Below, piece after piece: positions 1-12,600 of a stretch of 39,210 nt of DNA. Position 1 is the first letter of the stretch. The number at the start of each line of letters is the position of its first letter. The position numbers were made by a program, and so were the translations under genes. The stretch comes from Candidatus Nealsoniibacteriota bacterium (GTDB taxonomy: Bacteria > Planctomycetota > Planctomycetia > Pirellulales > Thermoguttaceae). The DNA is taken from NCBI GenBank assembly GCA_013202865.1, contig JABMRB010001006.1:1-39210 (forward strand), written 5' to 3'. Below the pieces are notes generated by a model. The model searched no databases and was not told the DNA's origin. It was given only the letters and a program-made list of their open reading frames with translations.

Positions 1-574
1 GGACGAGCCGGGCAACAAGCACCGGCACCTGTCGCATCTCTACGCGCTCTTTCCCAGCGACCAGATCACGGCCGCCACGCCCGACCTGTTCGCCGCCGCC
101 CGGAAGTCGGTCGAGTTCCGCGGCGACGGGGCGACCGGTTGGAGTTTGGCATGGAAGGTCAACCTCTGGTCGCGGTTGCTCGACGGCGACCGGATGTACA
201 AGCTCTTCTCGACGCTGGTTAGCCCCGGCCGCACCTACCCGAACATGTTCGACGCCCACCCGCCGTTCCAGATCGACGGCAACTTCGGCGGCGCGTCGGG
301 CATCACCGAAGGACTCTTGCAAAGCCACAGCGGCGAGATTGCCGTGCTGCCGGCCTTGCCGAGCAAGTGGGCGACCGGCCACGTCAAAGGCCTCTGCGCC
401 CGCGGCGGCGTCGAGGTCGACGTCTATTGGAAAGACGGCCTCGCTACCCGCGCCATGCTCCGCGCGAAAGTCGACGGGCGTCACAAACTCCGCCCGCCCA
501 AGAATCAACAAATCGACGGCCCGACCGAGATCGACCTGAAAGCCGGCCAAACGCACGAGGTTCGTTTCAAGTAG
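1..574 (+). CDS. C-terminal part of glycoside hydrolase family 95-type alpha-L-fucosidase (5' truncated by window edge)
   Basis: Open frame from nt 2 reads [23 protein letters not shown]...[29 protein letters not shown]...[30 protein letters not shown]...VRFK*, stop TAG at 572-574. [26 protein letters not shown] and [12 protein letters not shown] are typical GH95 motifs. Confidence 0.9.
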   Translation, partial: DEPGNKHRHLSHLYALFPSDQITAATPDLFAAARKSVEFRGDGATGWSLAWKVNLWSRLLDGDRMYKLFSTLVSPGRTYPNMFDAHPPFQIDGNFGGASGITEGLLQSHSGEIAVLPALPSKWATGHVKGLCARGGVEVDVYWKDGLATRAMLRAKVDGRHKLRPPKNQQIDGPTEIDLKAGQTHEVRFK

Positions 575-643
575 TCCTTAAGGGACAAGCGCCCGTATTG
601 ATGCTTTCGTACGTGACGTGTGTTCTTGCGTTACCCGAGGAGA

Positions 644-3600
644 TCACGGCCAGTAAGTGGCTAGCAGTAGATCCACGGCGTCTTCGGCCGAGCCGCCGTT
701 GTTTTCCGATCGTTGCTCGGTGGCCACTTCGTCGTGGACCCAAGCCAGATCCAACAGCGAAGTCTCCTGTGCCGCTTCCTCGCCGCCGGAAAGGTCGATC
801 AACTCCAGAGCATTGAGGAAGCTGGTCTGGTTGTTTCTCGCGAGCAACACGTCAGTGGCGTTGACGTGACCGTCGCGATCGAAGTCGTAGGGGAAGGTGA
901 CGTCGGCGAGACCGGAAATCAGATTGCGGGGGTTGTTTCGGGCCAACAGCAGGTCGGCCGTCGTGACCTTTGCGTCGGTCGTTGAATCACCCGCCTCTGC
1001 CACGGCGTTGCCGAAATAGAACACGTCGTCTTCGGCCAATCCGAGATGGTCGGCCAGCACGGTCACTTGCAACCACTGGTTGCGGATGGCGTTGTCCGCC
1101 CAGACGATCGTTACGCGGTCGGGGTCGGCGGCGTCCTGGCCCGGGGCGACCGTAAAGCCGGACGGAGCCGGCGCTTCCACCCAGCCGCTGGGATCATTAT
1201 CGTTGCCGACGTGGAACGCGAAATCGTCGATCGTGATCGGACCGGAAAAATCGGCCACGTCAACGAGAATGCCGTTGATGCCGAGGCTGTAATTGGTGTA
1301 GTTGGCCTTGTCGGCGATCCCGCCGGGCTGCAGAGCTTGCTTGTCGGTGGCGACGGCCGCGTCGTCCGAGACGGTATCGAACGCCGAATTGTTGTAGAAG
1401 ATATGCCGGCCGACGACCGCGGCCTCGTTGGCGTCGGTCACCGCGATCACAAGCGCGGCCGTGTCGTCAGGCGTATCACCCAATGCGGGGTCGTCCACTT
1501 CCACGGTGACGTCCAGGTGCGAACTTACGTCGAAGTCCAACAGCACGGCGGCCCGCAGGTAGAGTACGCCCGAGTCGATCTCGAACAGATCCGCGTCGGG
1601 CCCGGAAAGGCTCGCCACGTACGTCCCCGTGTCGTCGAACACGTCGACGCCGGCCACTCTCACCCGGCTGCTGGTGTCGGTATCCTCCGAGAGGGTCGTG
1701 ACCGGATCGATCAACTCGACGGTCGGCGGTTCGTTGACGTTCCCGACGCCGACGACCAACGCCATGGCATCGTCCGGTGTATCACCCACGCCGACGTCGT
1801 CCACGGCCACGGTGACGTCCAACTGCGGATTGGTCTCGAAGTCCAGCACGGCCTCGGCCCGGAGGTAGAGCACGCCGGAGTCGATCTCGAACAGTTCGGC
1901 ATCGGGCCCGGAAAGGATCAGCACGTTCGTGCCCAGCGCATCGTCGGCCACCACGACGGTGGCCACCTCGACCCGGCTGCCGGTGTCGGTGTCCTCCGGC
2001 AGCGTTGCAATGGAACCGGTCAATGTGACGGTCGGCGGCTCGTTGACGTCCGTCACCGCGATGCTGAGCACGGCGGTGTCGTTTGGCGTCGCGCCTACGG
2101 TGGCGTCGTCCACCTCGACCGTGACGTCCAACTGCGCATCGGTCTCGAAATCCAGTATCGCGCCGGCCTGGAGATAGAGCACGTCGGCATCGATCTCGAA
2201 CAGCGCGGCGTCGGGCCCGGAAAGGCTCAACAGGTTGGTTCCCAGGGCGTCGTCGGTCACTACGACGTCGGCCACCTTCACCCGGGCGGTGGTATCGGTG
2301 TCTTCCGGCCGCGTCGTGACTGCGGCGGCCAGTTCGACCGCCGGCGGCTCGTTGACGTCCGTCAGCGCGATCAGCAGCGAGGCCACGTCGTCGGGCTTCC
2401 CGCCCAAGGCAGGGTCGTCCACCTCGACGGTGACGTCCAGTTGCGGATGCGTCTCGAAATCGAGCATTGCGCCGGCCTGGAGATAAAGCACGCCGGAGTC
2501 GATCACGAACATCCCGGCGTCTGCTCCGGAGAGACTCAGCACGCTGGTGCCCAGCGCGTCGTCGTCCACGTCGATCTCAGCCACCTGCACCCGGCCGGCG
2601 GTGTCGGTGTCCTCCGGCAGGGTCGTGACCGGATCGTCCAGGTCGACGGCGGGGGGGTCGTTGACGTCGGAGCTGGCGAAATTGACACCGGTGGCGATTT
2701 CGCCGACGGCGGTGAACAGCACCACCTGGGGGCCGGTCAAGGTCGTCCAGCTACCGAACGGCAATTGCGCGACGATGTAGGAACGGTCGGTGCCCTGTGC
2801 GTAGTCTTCATCGAAGCCGAGGGCTCCGTACTGGAAGACTGGCTTGGGGTTGCGGACGATCGTTTGACCGTCGGTAAAGGTCGTTGTCGCCACGCTCGTC
2901 GACTCCAACCGCCCCATTGCGAGCAATGCAGCCTGGGACCCGAAGGATTCGGTCACAAGTTCGACGCGATTGCCGTTGGGGCGTGCGGTGACCTTCTCGG
3001 CAAGCTCGCTCTCGGCGATGGCGTCGTTGATGTCGGTGATCAAGTGGCCAAGGTTCAGGTTGTCAGCTACCGCAGCCGTGTCCAACAGCAACTCCATACC
3101 CGCTTCGCCCATGTAAATGGACAGGTAGAGGTCGGCTGTCGTAACGGTCTCGGTGTTGGCCTCGCCGGGGATGCCGGACTCGTCGAGGTTGCCGTTCGGT
3201 GTGGTGGGTGCTTCGGCCGGGACGACCGGGGGCGCTAAGCGGTCGGTCGCCGCTGCGAACGGAGCGAAACCGAGCACGCCCGGCAAGAGGTCGTCCTGCG
3301 TGTTCACCTCCAGCACCGTGCCACCGCCGAGGTTCGTCGACTCGGTCACCGTTACATGCTCCAGCGCCCGGACTTCGAGCGTGTCGAATATGCCGGCAGC
3401 ACCCTCTGAGATCCGGAACGCCAGCGTGCTCTTCGACACAATCGCCTCCACAAAGCCGAGATCGGCCTGCTGCAGCAGTACGTTGAGGTTCGCCGCAAGG
3501 TCTGCCACCGTCAAGTTTCTTCGGGTCATCTCCGGTGTGAGCGTGACGGACCCGCCGACCGAGCTACCGGACCGTGAGCTGATTGCGACGAAGCTCAGGA

Positions 3601-6600
3601 TCGCTTCGTTCCGCGTTTCGATCGTACTCGGCGTCGTCTGGTTGTCGATCGTCTGGCCGGCGCCGCCGGTCGGCGTCACATCCACCGATCCGGTCAGCAC
3701 GGCCGGGCCGTAAGGTACCGGCTCGACAAACGGGAGACTGCGGAAGGCGTAGTCGCCGTTGGCGTCGGTATACGTAATCGGGCCGTCGATCTCGGCGTCG
3801 AATGCACCGTTGCCGTCGTGGTCGAGGAACACGGCCACACCGTCGAGCGGCACTTCACCCGCGCCCAACGGGCCCTTGCCGCTGGCAACGCCCAGCGCGG
3901 TGCCGTAGATGGCGTTGTCGCCAAAGGTCGCATCGAAACTCGTACTGGCCGAGCGGCCGCCGACGTCCCAAGGGGCTCCGGTGCCGTCTCGGGCGGTGAC
4001 CGTAATCCGTGCGGTGCCCTGGAATTGTTTCAGGGGCCACACGTAGAGTTGGTCGCCGTCCACGTTCACGCGTACGTTCGGCTCGCTGCTGACGGCATCG
4101 ATCGACAGCAGATCGGTCTTGCCGTCGGTAACGCCCACGTGGATGGGGGCGACCAGACGGCTTACCGTACCTTGCAGGTAACCGTAGTTGCCGTTGCCGG
4201 ACGAATCGAGAATCAGGCCCGATACCTCGTTGAAACGCCAGGCGCCTATCAGGCCGGGCGTACCCGCCGGAAGCGTTCGGGCCATGTCGTGTACGATGTC
4301 GTCCTGCGGACGCGCCACGTTCCACAAACGCACCTCGTCGAGCTGGCCTCGCAGCGGTGAGTAGAAGCTGCTGTCTTCCAGGGTCTGGCCGAACAGCAAC
4401 GGCGAATTGTGGACCGCCGTATCGGTGTTGGGAACGGCCGTGTAAGCGATATTTACCAACTGGCCGTCGAGATAGACCTCCATGCGTCCGGAGGTGCGGT
4501 CCAGCACGCCGGCAAAGTGATACCAATGGCCGGGTTCGATCGAGCCGGCGGGCGTGTTGGCGGCGGACTGGTAACCGGCGGAAGAAGTGGAAGTGAAGTG
4601 CAGGTAGCCGTTCTCGTTGACCCACAGCGACAAGCTACGACTGTCGCTGCCGCTGCCGGTGCCCTTCTGGATGACCGGCATCCAGCTATTGTCGAAGAAG
4701 TCGACGCGGAGCCAGGTTTCCAGCGTCAGCGTGCGATTGACCTCCATGCTGGGGCGGTGCGTGATGCTGACGCCGTCCGAGCCGCCGGTGAAGTGCAGCA
4801 CGCCCGGCGTGTTGGCCCAGTTGTCGATGGGCGTGATGATCGGCGCCGCGTTGACGTCGAACTCGACGTCGGTGCCTACGGCCTGGCCGTCCGTGAATCC
4901 CACCTGCGCGCCACCGTAGACGTGCAGGGCAACGACGCCGCTGCCGGGGGTTACATCAATGACCAGCTTGCCGTCCTGGTTGCTCAGCGCCATGGTGCCG
5001 GGCAGGCTGGCATCTGCCAACGCCGCATCGAAGGCGGCGACGAGCTGGGCTGCAAGTTCGGCAGCGTCGCTGTTGCTCGACGTATCATCAGCGACGAGTT
5101 GCACGCTCAGCCAAGTGCGGTCGCTGTTCTCGGCGACAATCTGTAGTCGCAGATCCAGGTCGGCTTCAAGTCGGCCGTCCGTCGGCAGCTCAGCGTCCCC
5201 CGCTGCCGGCGGCACTGCGTCCCCCACCAGATTCTGCTCACCGGCGCGTGCCTCCATTTGCGGGATGAAAATCTCGTGAGCCCGGTTGTCCAGCGGATTG
5301 CCTTGCAGGTCGAGGACGTGCAGGTTGGGCAGCACGGGATCCACGCGGCGCAGCAGCACGGCGTCCGCGGCGGCCAAGCCCGTGCTCGACTGGTTGAGGA
5401 ACACCTCCAGCTTGAGCCCGTCCAACGCGGTCGGGTCGTCCGTGACGGTGGCGATACCCAGCGTCTCGAAGGTCTTGCCGCCGAAGAGGATGCCGTCGGG
5501 TGCTTCGGTCTGGTCGATAACCTTCACGAGGCCCGGCGGCCGCACGAACATGACCTCGCCGTCGGCCAGATCGAGGGCCTTGCCCTGATGCACCACGCCG
5601 TTGATGACGGCGCTGGCGGTGAAGGCGTCGCCCGTCTCGGGGATCAGGGTCGCATAGATGCCCCCGGCAGCCAACTCGGCCAGCACGTCCGCCGTACCGT
5701 CGCCGAAAGTCGCGTCGTTCAGGTACCCGCCCTGCTGCAAGGGCTGCTCGAACCCGAGCAGACCCACGCCCAGCTTGGGCAACTGCACGGCCGCGTTCGT
5801 CGTGTTGACCACCAGCAGAAGATCGAAATCCGGGAAACGGTCTATCAGGCCGGGGATGCCCCCTGCGAGGCGGATCACGGCCAGGACCGTATCCTCGGGC
5901 ATCTCGGTAAACAACGTCTCGTTGAACAAGGTTTGCGCGTCGGTGTCGAGCAGCCCGTATCCGGCCGCTCCGCCTTGGAGGCCGGGAATGTATGGAGTGG
6001 GACTACTCCCTTCGGGAAGATGCGGGTTCATTTCGCGCGTGCCGATGAAGGTCTCGGTCGCGGCAAACACGCGATCTTCGTATGTCGGAAGAGAAATCCC
6101 GTCAAGCTTTCCTCCACCGTGCGGGAAAGTGACTTCCACGAATTCGAAATCACCGATGTTGGCACCCAGGATGAAACGGCCCTGTCCGGCGTCGGCAAGG
6201 GCACCTTGGCCACCTTCGGCATAAACGAAGGTGTCGTCGCCGTAAACCACCGACGCGTAGAGCTTGACCGTACCGCCGGCCCCGGCGCCACCTTGACCAC
6301 CCTGTCCGCCGTCGCCGCCGTCGCCGCCGGAGCCACCGTCGGCACCGTCGCCACCGTCGCCGCCGGGCGCGGTGAGGAATCCGCCCTTCTCGCCCGGCTG
6401 GCCGGCCGTGCCGTCATAGCCGGCGCCAGCCACGCTGCCCGGATCGCCTGGCATTCCGTTTGCGGCGTCGCCACCGCGAACGAAGAAGGCGGCATCTTCG
6501 ACGAAGATACGTCCCAGAGCGGTGATCTCAATGGCCCCGCCGCCGCCGCCCCCGTCGCCACCGCTGCCGCCGTCGCCCCCATCAGCGCCGTAGCCGCCGT

Positions 6601-9600
6601 ATCCACCACGTCCGCCGTCGCCGCCGTCGCCACCGCTGGAGCCGAACACGTGTCCGTCTCCGCCGCCGCCACCACCGCCGCCGGAACCACCGCTGCCGGC
6701 CCCACCGCCACCGCCGCCGGCGCCACCGGAGCCGGCCCCGCCACCGCCGCCGCCGGAGATCGACAGCCCGTTGCCGAAGTTGGCCCCGGCGCCTCCCCCG
6801 TTGCCTGCCCAACCCGCGCCGCCCGGCTGGCCTGCGAGGCTGCGACCGTTTCCGCCGTCGCCACCACCCGACGCACCACCGACACCACCTGGGCGGCCGT
6901 GTCCACCGCTGCCGGTCGGCGTAGCGATGCCGCCCGAGCCCGGATAGCCGGGACCGTCCGGGTTGTTGTAGCCGCCGTTGCCGAAGCCGCCGACGCCACC
7001 GGGGCCGCCCTTGGCACCCCTGACGCCACTACCGCTGCTTACACCCGGCCTGCCCGGGGCACCACTGGTGCCGCCGAACGGCGATGTGCCTCCGCCGTCT
7101 CCACCGCTGCCGCCGTTGCCGGGTGTGCCACCGACGGGGAAAGGCAAGAAGTCGAACGGATCGTCTGGCCCACCTTCTCCGCCGCCGTCCTGTTGCATCC
7201 AGACAATGCCGTTGACCCCGCCCTCGCCGCTGAGACCACCCGCGCCGCCGACACCGCCGGAACCGCCACCGGGACCTGCCGTTTGCGTATCGGCCGACAG
7301 GAGGAACTGGGCGTTGGGATCGATGTAGACGTCGTCGCCCACCTGGATGGACAGCGCACGGGAGCCGGTAACCGTAATGGCATCGCCGCCGATGTGCAAG
7401 TCGCCCAGCACGTAGAACGTGGCCATGCCGCCGACGGCGTTGGCGACAAACGGCGTGCCGTAGAACATGCTGGCGGAACCATCATCGTCGCCGGTGATAG
7501 TCAGTGCGTCGGTATCGATGACCACGTCGCGTACGCCGTCCCATGGTTCGGGGACCGCATCGCCGGCAACCGCACCGAACAGGTCGCTACCGAGAGTTTT
7601 GATAATGGCGGTGTTCGTGCCGCGGACAAAGAACGTCGCATCCTCGGTACGCGAATCGGCCTCAGGCCAGGCGACCAGCACTTCATACTGTGCCGGCTCA
7701 AGGTCGCGGAAGGTCCACTTGGCGGCCGAGTCGTCGCTGACGCCCTCGCGGAAGTGGTAATCGCCCTCGAAGGCACCGGCGTAGGCGTGCAGGTTGCTTT
7801 GCCAGTCGTCGAGCACCGTGAAGTGTTCGTCGCCGTCGTCGATCAGTCGCTGGCCGGTGAGGTCTTCGATGTTGCGGATGAAGTTGTTCTCGAGGCCGAG
7901 GATCTCCAATTCGTTCAGCTTGGCCAGCGGCCGCACGTCGCTGATGACGTGGCTGCGCAGGCTCAGGTACTTGAGGTCTTGCTGTGTGGTCAGCGCCGAG
8001 AGGTCTTCGATCAGGCCCTGGACACCGTATCCGGGCCGCAGAGCACCGCCGGGTACTGGCTGCTCGGGCCCATTGGGCGGGTCGTAGCGCAACACAGGGC
8101 CGGCGACGGCGGCGTAGTAGAAGATATTGTACCAGCCCTGCTCCAAATAGAGCGGCGTGCTGATCGGTTCGCCGCCGGAACGGTCGTCGAAGGGATACTC
8201 GGCGGGGGATTGGTCGCTGACAATGACCCTGACGTAGCCGTAGCTGCTGTCGTCGACGGAGAACGAGTACATGCCGCTCTCGGCGGCATAGACGACACCG
8301 GAACCGCTTCCGTAGGAGGCCCCGCCAGAAGTGAGCAGTCCGGAAGTATAATTGTCCAGGCTGAGCAGGGTCAGGCCGCGTCGTGGCGCCGCGGGATCGG
8401 CTACCAGGTAAGTCAGTGCGGCCACCTGATCGAGGATGGGGTCCCTAGCGCTGTCATCTTCCGCCCTCTCGTCGTCCGGTTCGGTGGAGGGCCCGCCATC
8501 GAACGACAGGCGCTCGAGCTTCCGCAGTTCCTGTAGCGGCGTCAACCCGAACAGATCCGAGTTGAAATCCAATGCCAGGTTCTGCAAGTCGGCCGTGCCT
8601 TGGGGGAAGCCCACCGTATCGCCCGTCGTGGAGGTGGCCGGTTTCAACTCGTCTAGAATGTCGAAGTACGTATCGGTCGCCCAATCGTAGCGATAGTCCA
8701 ACTGGTTGCCGGCCAGATTCAGCGTGATCAAGTTGGTGGCATACTTCAGGCCGCGGAGATCGTAGATACCCAGGTTGCTGGCGTCCAGTTCGGACAGTTC
8801 CGCCAGACTGCTGGCCCAAATTCGCTGTGACCAGGCCGGCTCGGCCAGATTGGGCAGGTTGATGTCGGTACGCTCGCTGCCGGCTGGCACGTGAATGACG
8901 TACTTGCGGTTGCCGGGCGTGCTGTCGTAACGGTCGGTGACCGCATATCCCAGGGCACGAGCCAGGGCGATCCGCAGGTTCTCGTCGTTGATGCCGATCA
9001 GGGCGTCGGTCTGTCGCAGCAGGATGTCGGATCGCTCGCTTTCGGCCGGCGGCTCGATCTTTTCGCCGAACTGCAGATCGCGGACCTCGAAGTTCTCAGC
9101 CACGAAGCGATCGTGCCCGCTCTCGCCTCGCAGCCGGTCGATGTCGTCGTTGCCCACGAGGATGTCTTCGCCCTCGCCGCCGCCGATGCGGTCGCGGTCG
9201 GACGTCGGATGGCTGTAGCCTTGGGAGGGCGCGTCGATGGTAATCTGGAAGTCGACGTCCTCGACCACCGTGCCGTCGGGATTGTAGACGCGCAGGTAAT
9301 AGCCGTCGGCATCCAGGTTGCGCATGTCGATGACGGACTTATCGCGGGCCACCAGTCGGCCGTCTTCGGTGTAGAGGTCGCCCACCAGTCCGCGTACGCG
9401 CGGAATCACTTCGAGGCCCGAGCGCCCGTCCTTCCCCAGACCGGCCAGGTAGATGGCCAGATCCTCTTCGCCGGCCACGTTCTCGACGCGTACGGTCAGC
9501 CGCGTTTCGCCGCGGGCCAAGGCGGCGCGGACGGCCTCGGTGAGGTCGAACTGGGCCAGATCGCTGCTGACGTCCACGGTCTGGGTAAACGCTGCCTCAG

Positions 9601-12600
9601 CCATGCGGTCGGCGTCGGTGGGCTGGTCGTCACCCTCGCCTGCCAAGACGCTAACGGTTAGCGGCAGCGGCGGCGGAATCAGCGCGTCGAAGCGGGTAGC
9701 CCCTTCCTCGGTGGCCACCCACAACTTGCCCTCGGCCTGGAAGAAGAGCTTGTCGCCCATCGCGGTAAGGTTATATGGATTGACGCCGTTCGTGGTCGGC
9801 ACTGCGCGGGTATTCTGTTCGCTGCCGTCGGTCACGTAGAGAGTGCCGCCGGAGGTGAAGAAGAGCCGGATTCCGGCCGTTGTTTGTACCGGTGTGAGAT
9901 AGTTCGGGTGAGAACTGGCGCTGCCCGGGGCCAGATCGGCCACGCGCTGCGTCGTGGTTCCGTCGCTGCGCCACAACTCGCGCCCCGAGCTACCGTCGTC
10001 GGCCGAGAAGTACAGGTTATCGTCGGCGGCCGTCAGATAGTAGGGGTTGGATCCCGTGACGATACCCGGAACGGTGGTTAGTACCCATGCATAGATCGGA
10101 ATCGGGAAGATGCCCGGCTCGTAACCGACAATCTGCCACGTAAAGGCCGTACTCGGGCTCTGATCCGGCTGGCCGACGTTGGCCAGTACGGACGGATTAT
10201 GGGGCACGTCAACGTTGACCTGCCAGACTTCGCGACCCACGCGGTCGCTCTCGGTCGTGCTGCCGTTGGGTGCATCCTGGGCGGCAAACACGAGCGTGTC
10301 GTCGAACCAGGTGAGATAGTTCGGATACGTGCCGTCGCTCGGGATGGCGGTGAGCTTGGTGAAGCTGCTGCCGTCGAACTTATACACTTCCCGGTCGCTC
10401 CCACTGAGCGCACCGGCGGCGAACACCAGATTCCCGTCGGCGGCAGCGAGTTGATATGGGTTGCGGAAAGCCTGCCCGGAAAGGAGCTCCGGTGTATCGC
10501 CGCTGATGTAACGCCAGATGGAATTGTACCCGGCACCGCTGTTGTAACCGACGAAGTACATCGAGCTACCCACCGGCGTAAGGCTATTGGGCGAGACGCC
10601 CGACGTCCCGCCAACGGCTTCCAGCACCTGCGTGCCACCGGTCGTGCCGTCGCTGACCCAGAGTTCCGCACCGAGTTCACTGGACTCGGCTGCGAAATAG
10701 AGGCGTGCGCCGGTCTGTACCGATTGTTGACCGGCGTCAAAGACCGGACCGTTTTCGGCACTGCGGATGTCGCTGCCGGTCACACGGATCAAGGTCACAC
10801 TGGGGTCACCCGCGGCAAGGCGCAGTGTATCGCGCCCGTCGGCCGTGTGGCGAGAAACGGAAAGCAGCCCGGGAGACAAGCCTCGGGCACTAAGGGCCGT
10901 GCCGACGGCGGACTGTAAGTCGGCGGCCAGGAAGCTCAGATTGGTGTTTTCTCGTAGGCTCAAGAAGCTTAACGGGGCGGAAAGCGATACGTTCGTGCCG
11001 TCGGCGAGCACCAATTCGATGTGCGTCGCGACGGAACCGGGTGGGATGCCTACTTCGAGAACGGTCTTGTGAACCGGTCGTTTTCCGATGACAAGACCGC
11101 CGACCGACGCCACTTCACTGCCGCTGAAGCCCAGCGGTTCAGCCTTGGCGGTCGCCAGACCGATGATCGTGGGATCCTGGTTGGCCACGAATCTCAGAAC
11201 CGGAATCTGACCCGCGATAACGGCTTGGGCGCGGATCGCCTGCGGACCCAGGCCGTACAGCGGCAATTGCTCCTGCAAGGCCTTATTAACGTCTTCCACC
11301 AACTCGACAAGGGTCTCGTTGAGGTCCGTCGGTGGCATCTGCACGCTGACGTCACGAGTTTCGCCACCGACGAAGGTGACTTGCAGGCTGAAGTCGAACC
11401 CGGTGCCGAAGCTCAGGTCCTGCGGGGCGGCGGCGGCGGTCAACTCGACCACCGGCACCGAGGTCTGGTTCTTGTCGAAGCCCAACTCCGGGCTACTCGG
11501 CACGCGGATCTGCACGAAGTCGGAATCGACTCGGAAGACCAGCCGATCACCGGAACTCGACGGCTGCACCGCATTGCCGGGGAAGCCGAGCTCAGTAAGC
11601 GAACTCCACAGGGCGCCGGCGACGTCTCCCACGAAGCTGCCGAACCCGCTGTTGTTGCGCACCTGGTCGAGCGACAGTTTCACCGGGATCTCGACCGTCG
11701 TACCGTCGGCCTGGATGCCGACCAGGGAGAAATCGTAGCTGGTATCCGGCCGGCCGGTGACGGGGCCGTCGGCGGCACCGACCAGCGCGGCCGTGCCGGG
11801 CATGGCGGTGAAGTTGTAGGCGTAATTGACGTCCAGGTCCTTGACTTTCTCCGTACCCGGTTCAGTGCCGCCGGCAGCGAGGGACGCTGTGCCGTCGGTA
11901 CGCCACAACTCGAGCTTGTTGAAGCCGTTGTTGGCCGTGAAGTAGAGGATTCCACCCACGTCCACCAGATTGCCCGGGAAGGAGCTACCGACGCCGGGAA
12001 GCAGGTCCTTGACCAGGTAGGTGCCTTCTACCGTGCCGTCGGTGGCCCACAACTCGTAGCCCTTGCCTTGCACGTAGCCGGTGTAATAGAGCTTGCCGCC
12101 GGACGGCGTCAGGTTGTTCACGCTGGTCGGTGCGGGCTGCGCGGCCACGGCGCCGGGTACGTCGAGGATCAGGTTGGCCAGCCCCACCGCATCGGGGTTG
12201 CCGACGTAGTCGAGGAAACGCCCCAGGTCGAACTCCAGGATGGCGCCGCGAACCACCTCGGCGTTGACAGCGTAGCGTTTGCTGTCGTTGCGCAGCGACT
12301 TGAGTGCCACGTGTACCGCCACGTTGCCGGCCGCACCTTGGATGCTGCCGAGGAATCGGGTGGTGGCGCCGCCGGTCAAGTAACCGATGGCCCCGGCTGC
12401 GTCGGTCTGCGGCGTGCCGTCCTTCCAACCCAGGTAATAGCCGGGCCCCACGGCGTCGCTGCCGGCCGTCAGACCGAGGTCGAACACGGTGCCTTCGTTG
12501 GGGCTCAGCGCACGCGTGGTGCCGATGCCGGTGATCTCGTACCAGCCGTCGGCATGGAGCTTCAAGATCAGCGGTGTGACGTCGCGCGTGGTGCCCTCGG

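Noticed and set aside
575-643. Possible bidirectional terminator between convergent genes
   Set aside because: Only a weak gtcc-ttaag-ggac stem is visible, with no strong GC hairpin plus T-tract; not supportable.
1046-3238. 730-aa plus-strand ORF with ~103-aa internal repeats
   Set aside because: Its repeats are the antisense image of the cadherin-like repeats; no recognisable family.
5258-8536. 1092-aa plus-strand ORF antisense to the Gly-rich/LRR region
   Set aside because: Ala/Val/Thr-rich low-complexity translation ([20 protein letters not shown]...) that mirrors GGN codons on the other strand; the minus-strand frame has clear domains. Typical GC-rich shadow ORF.
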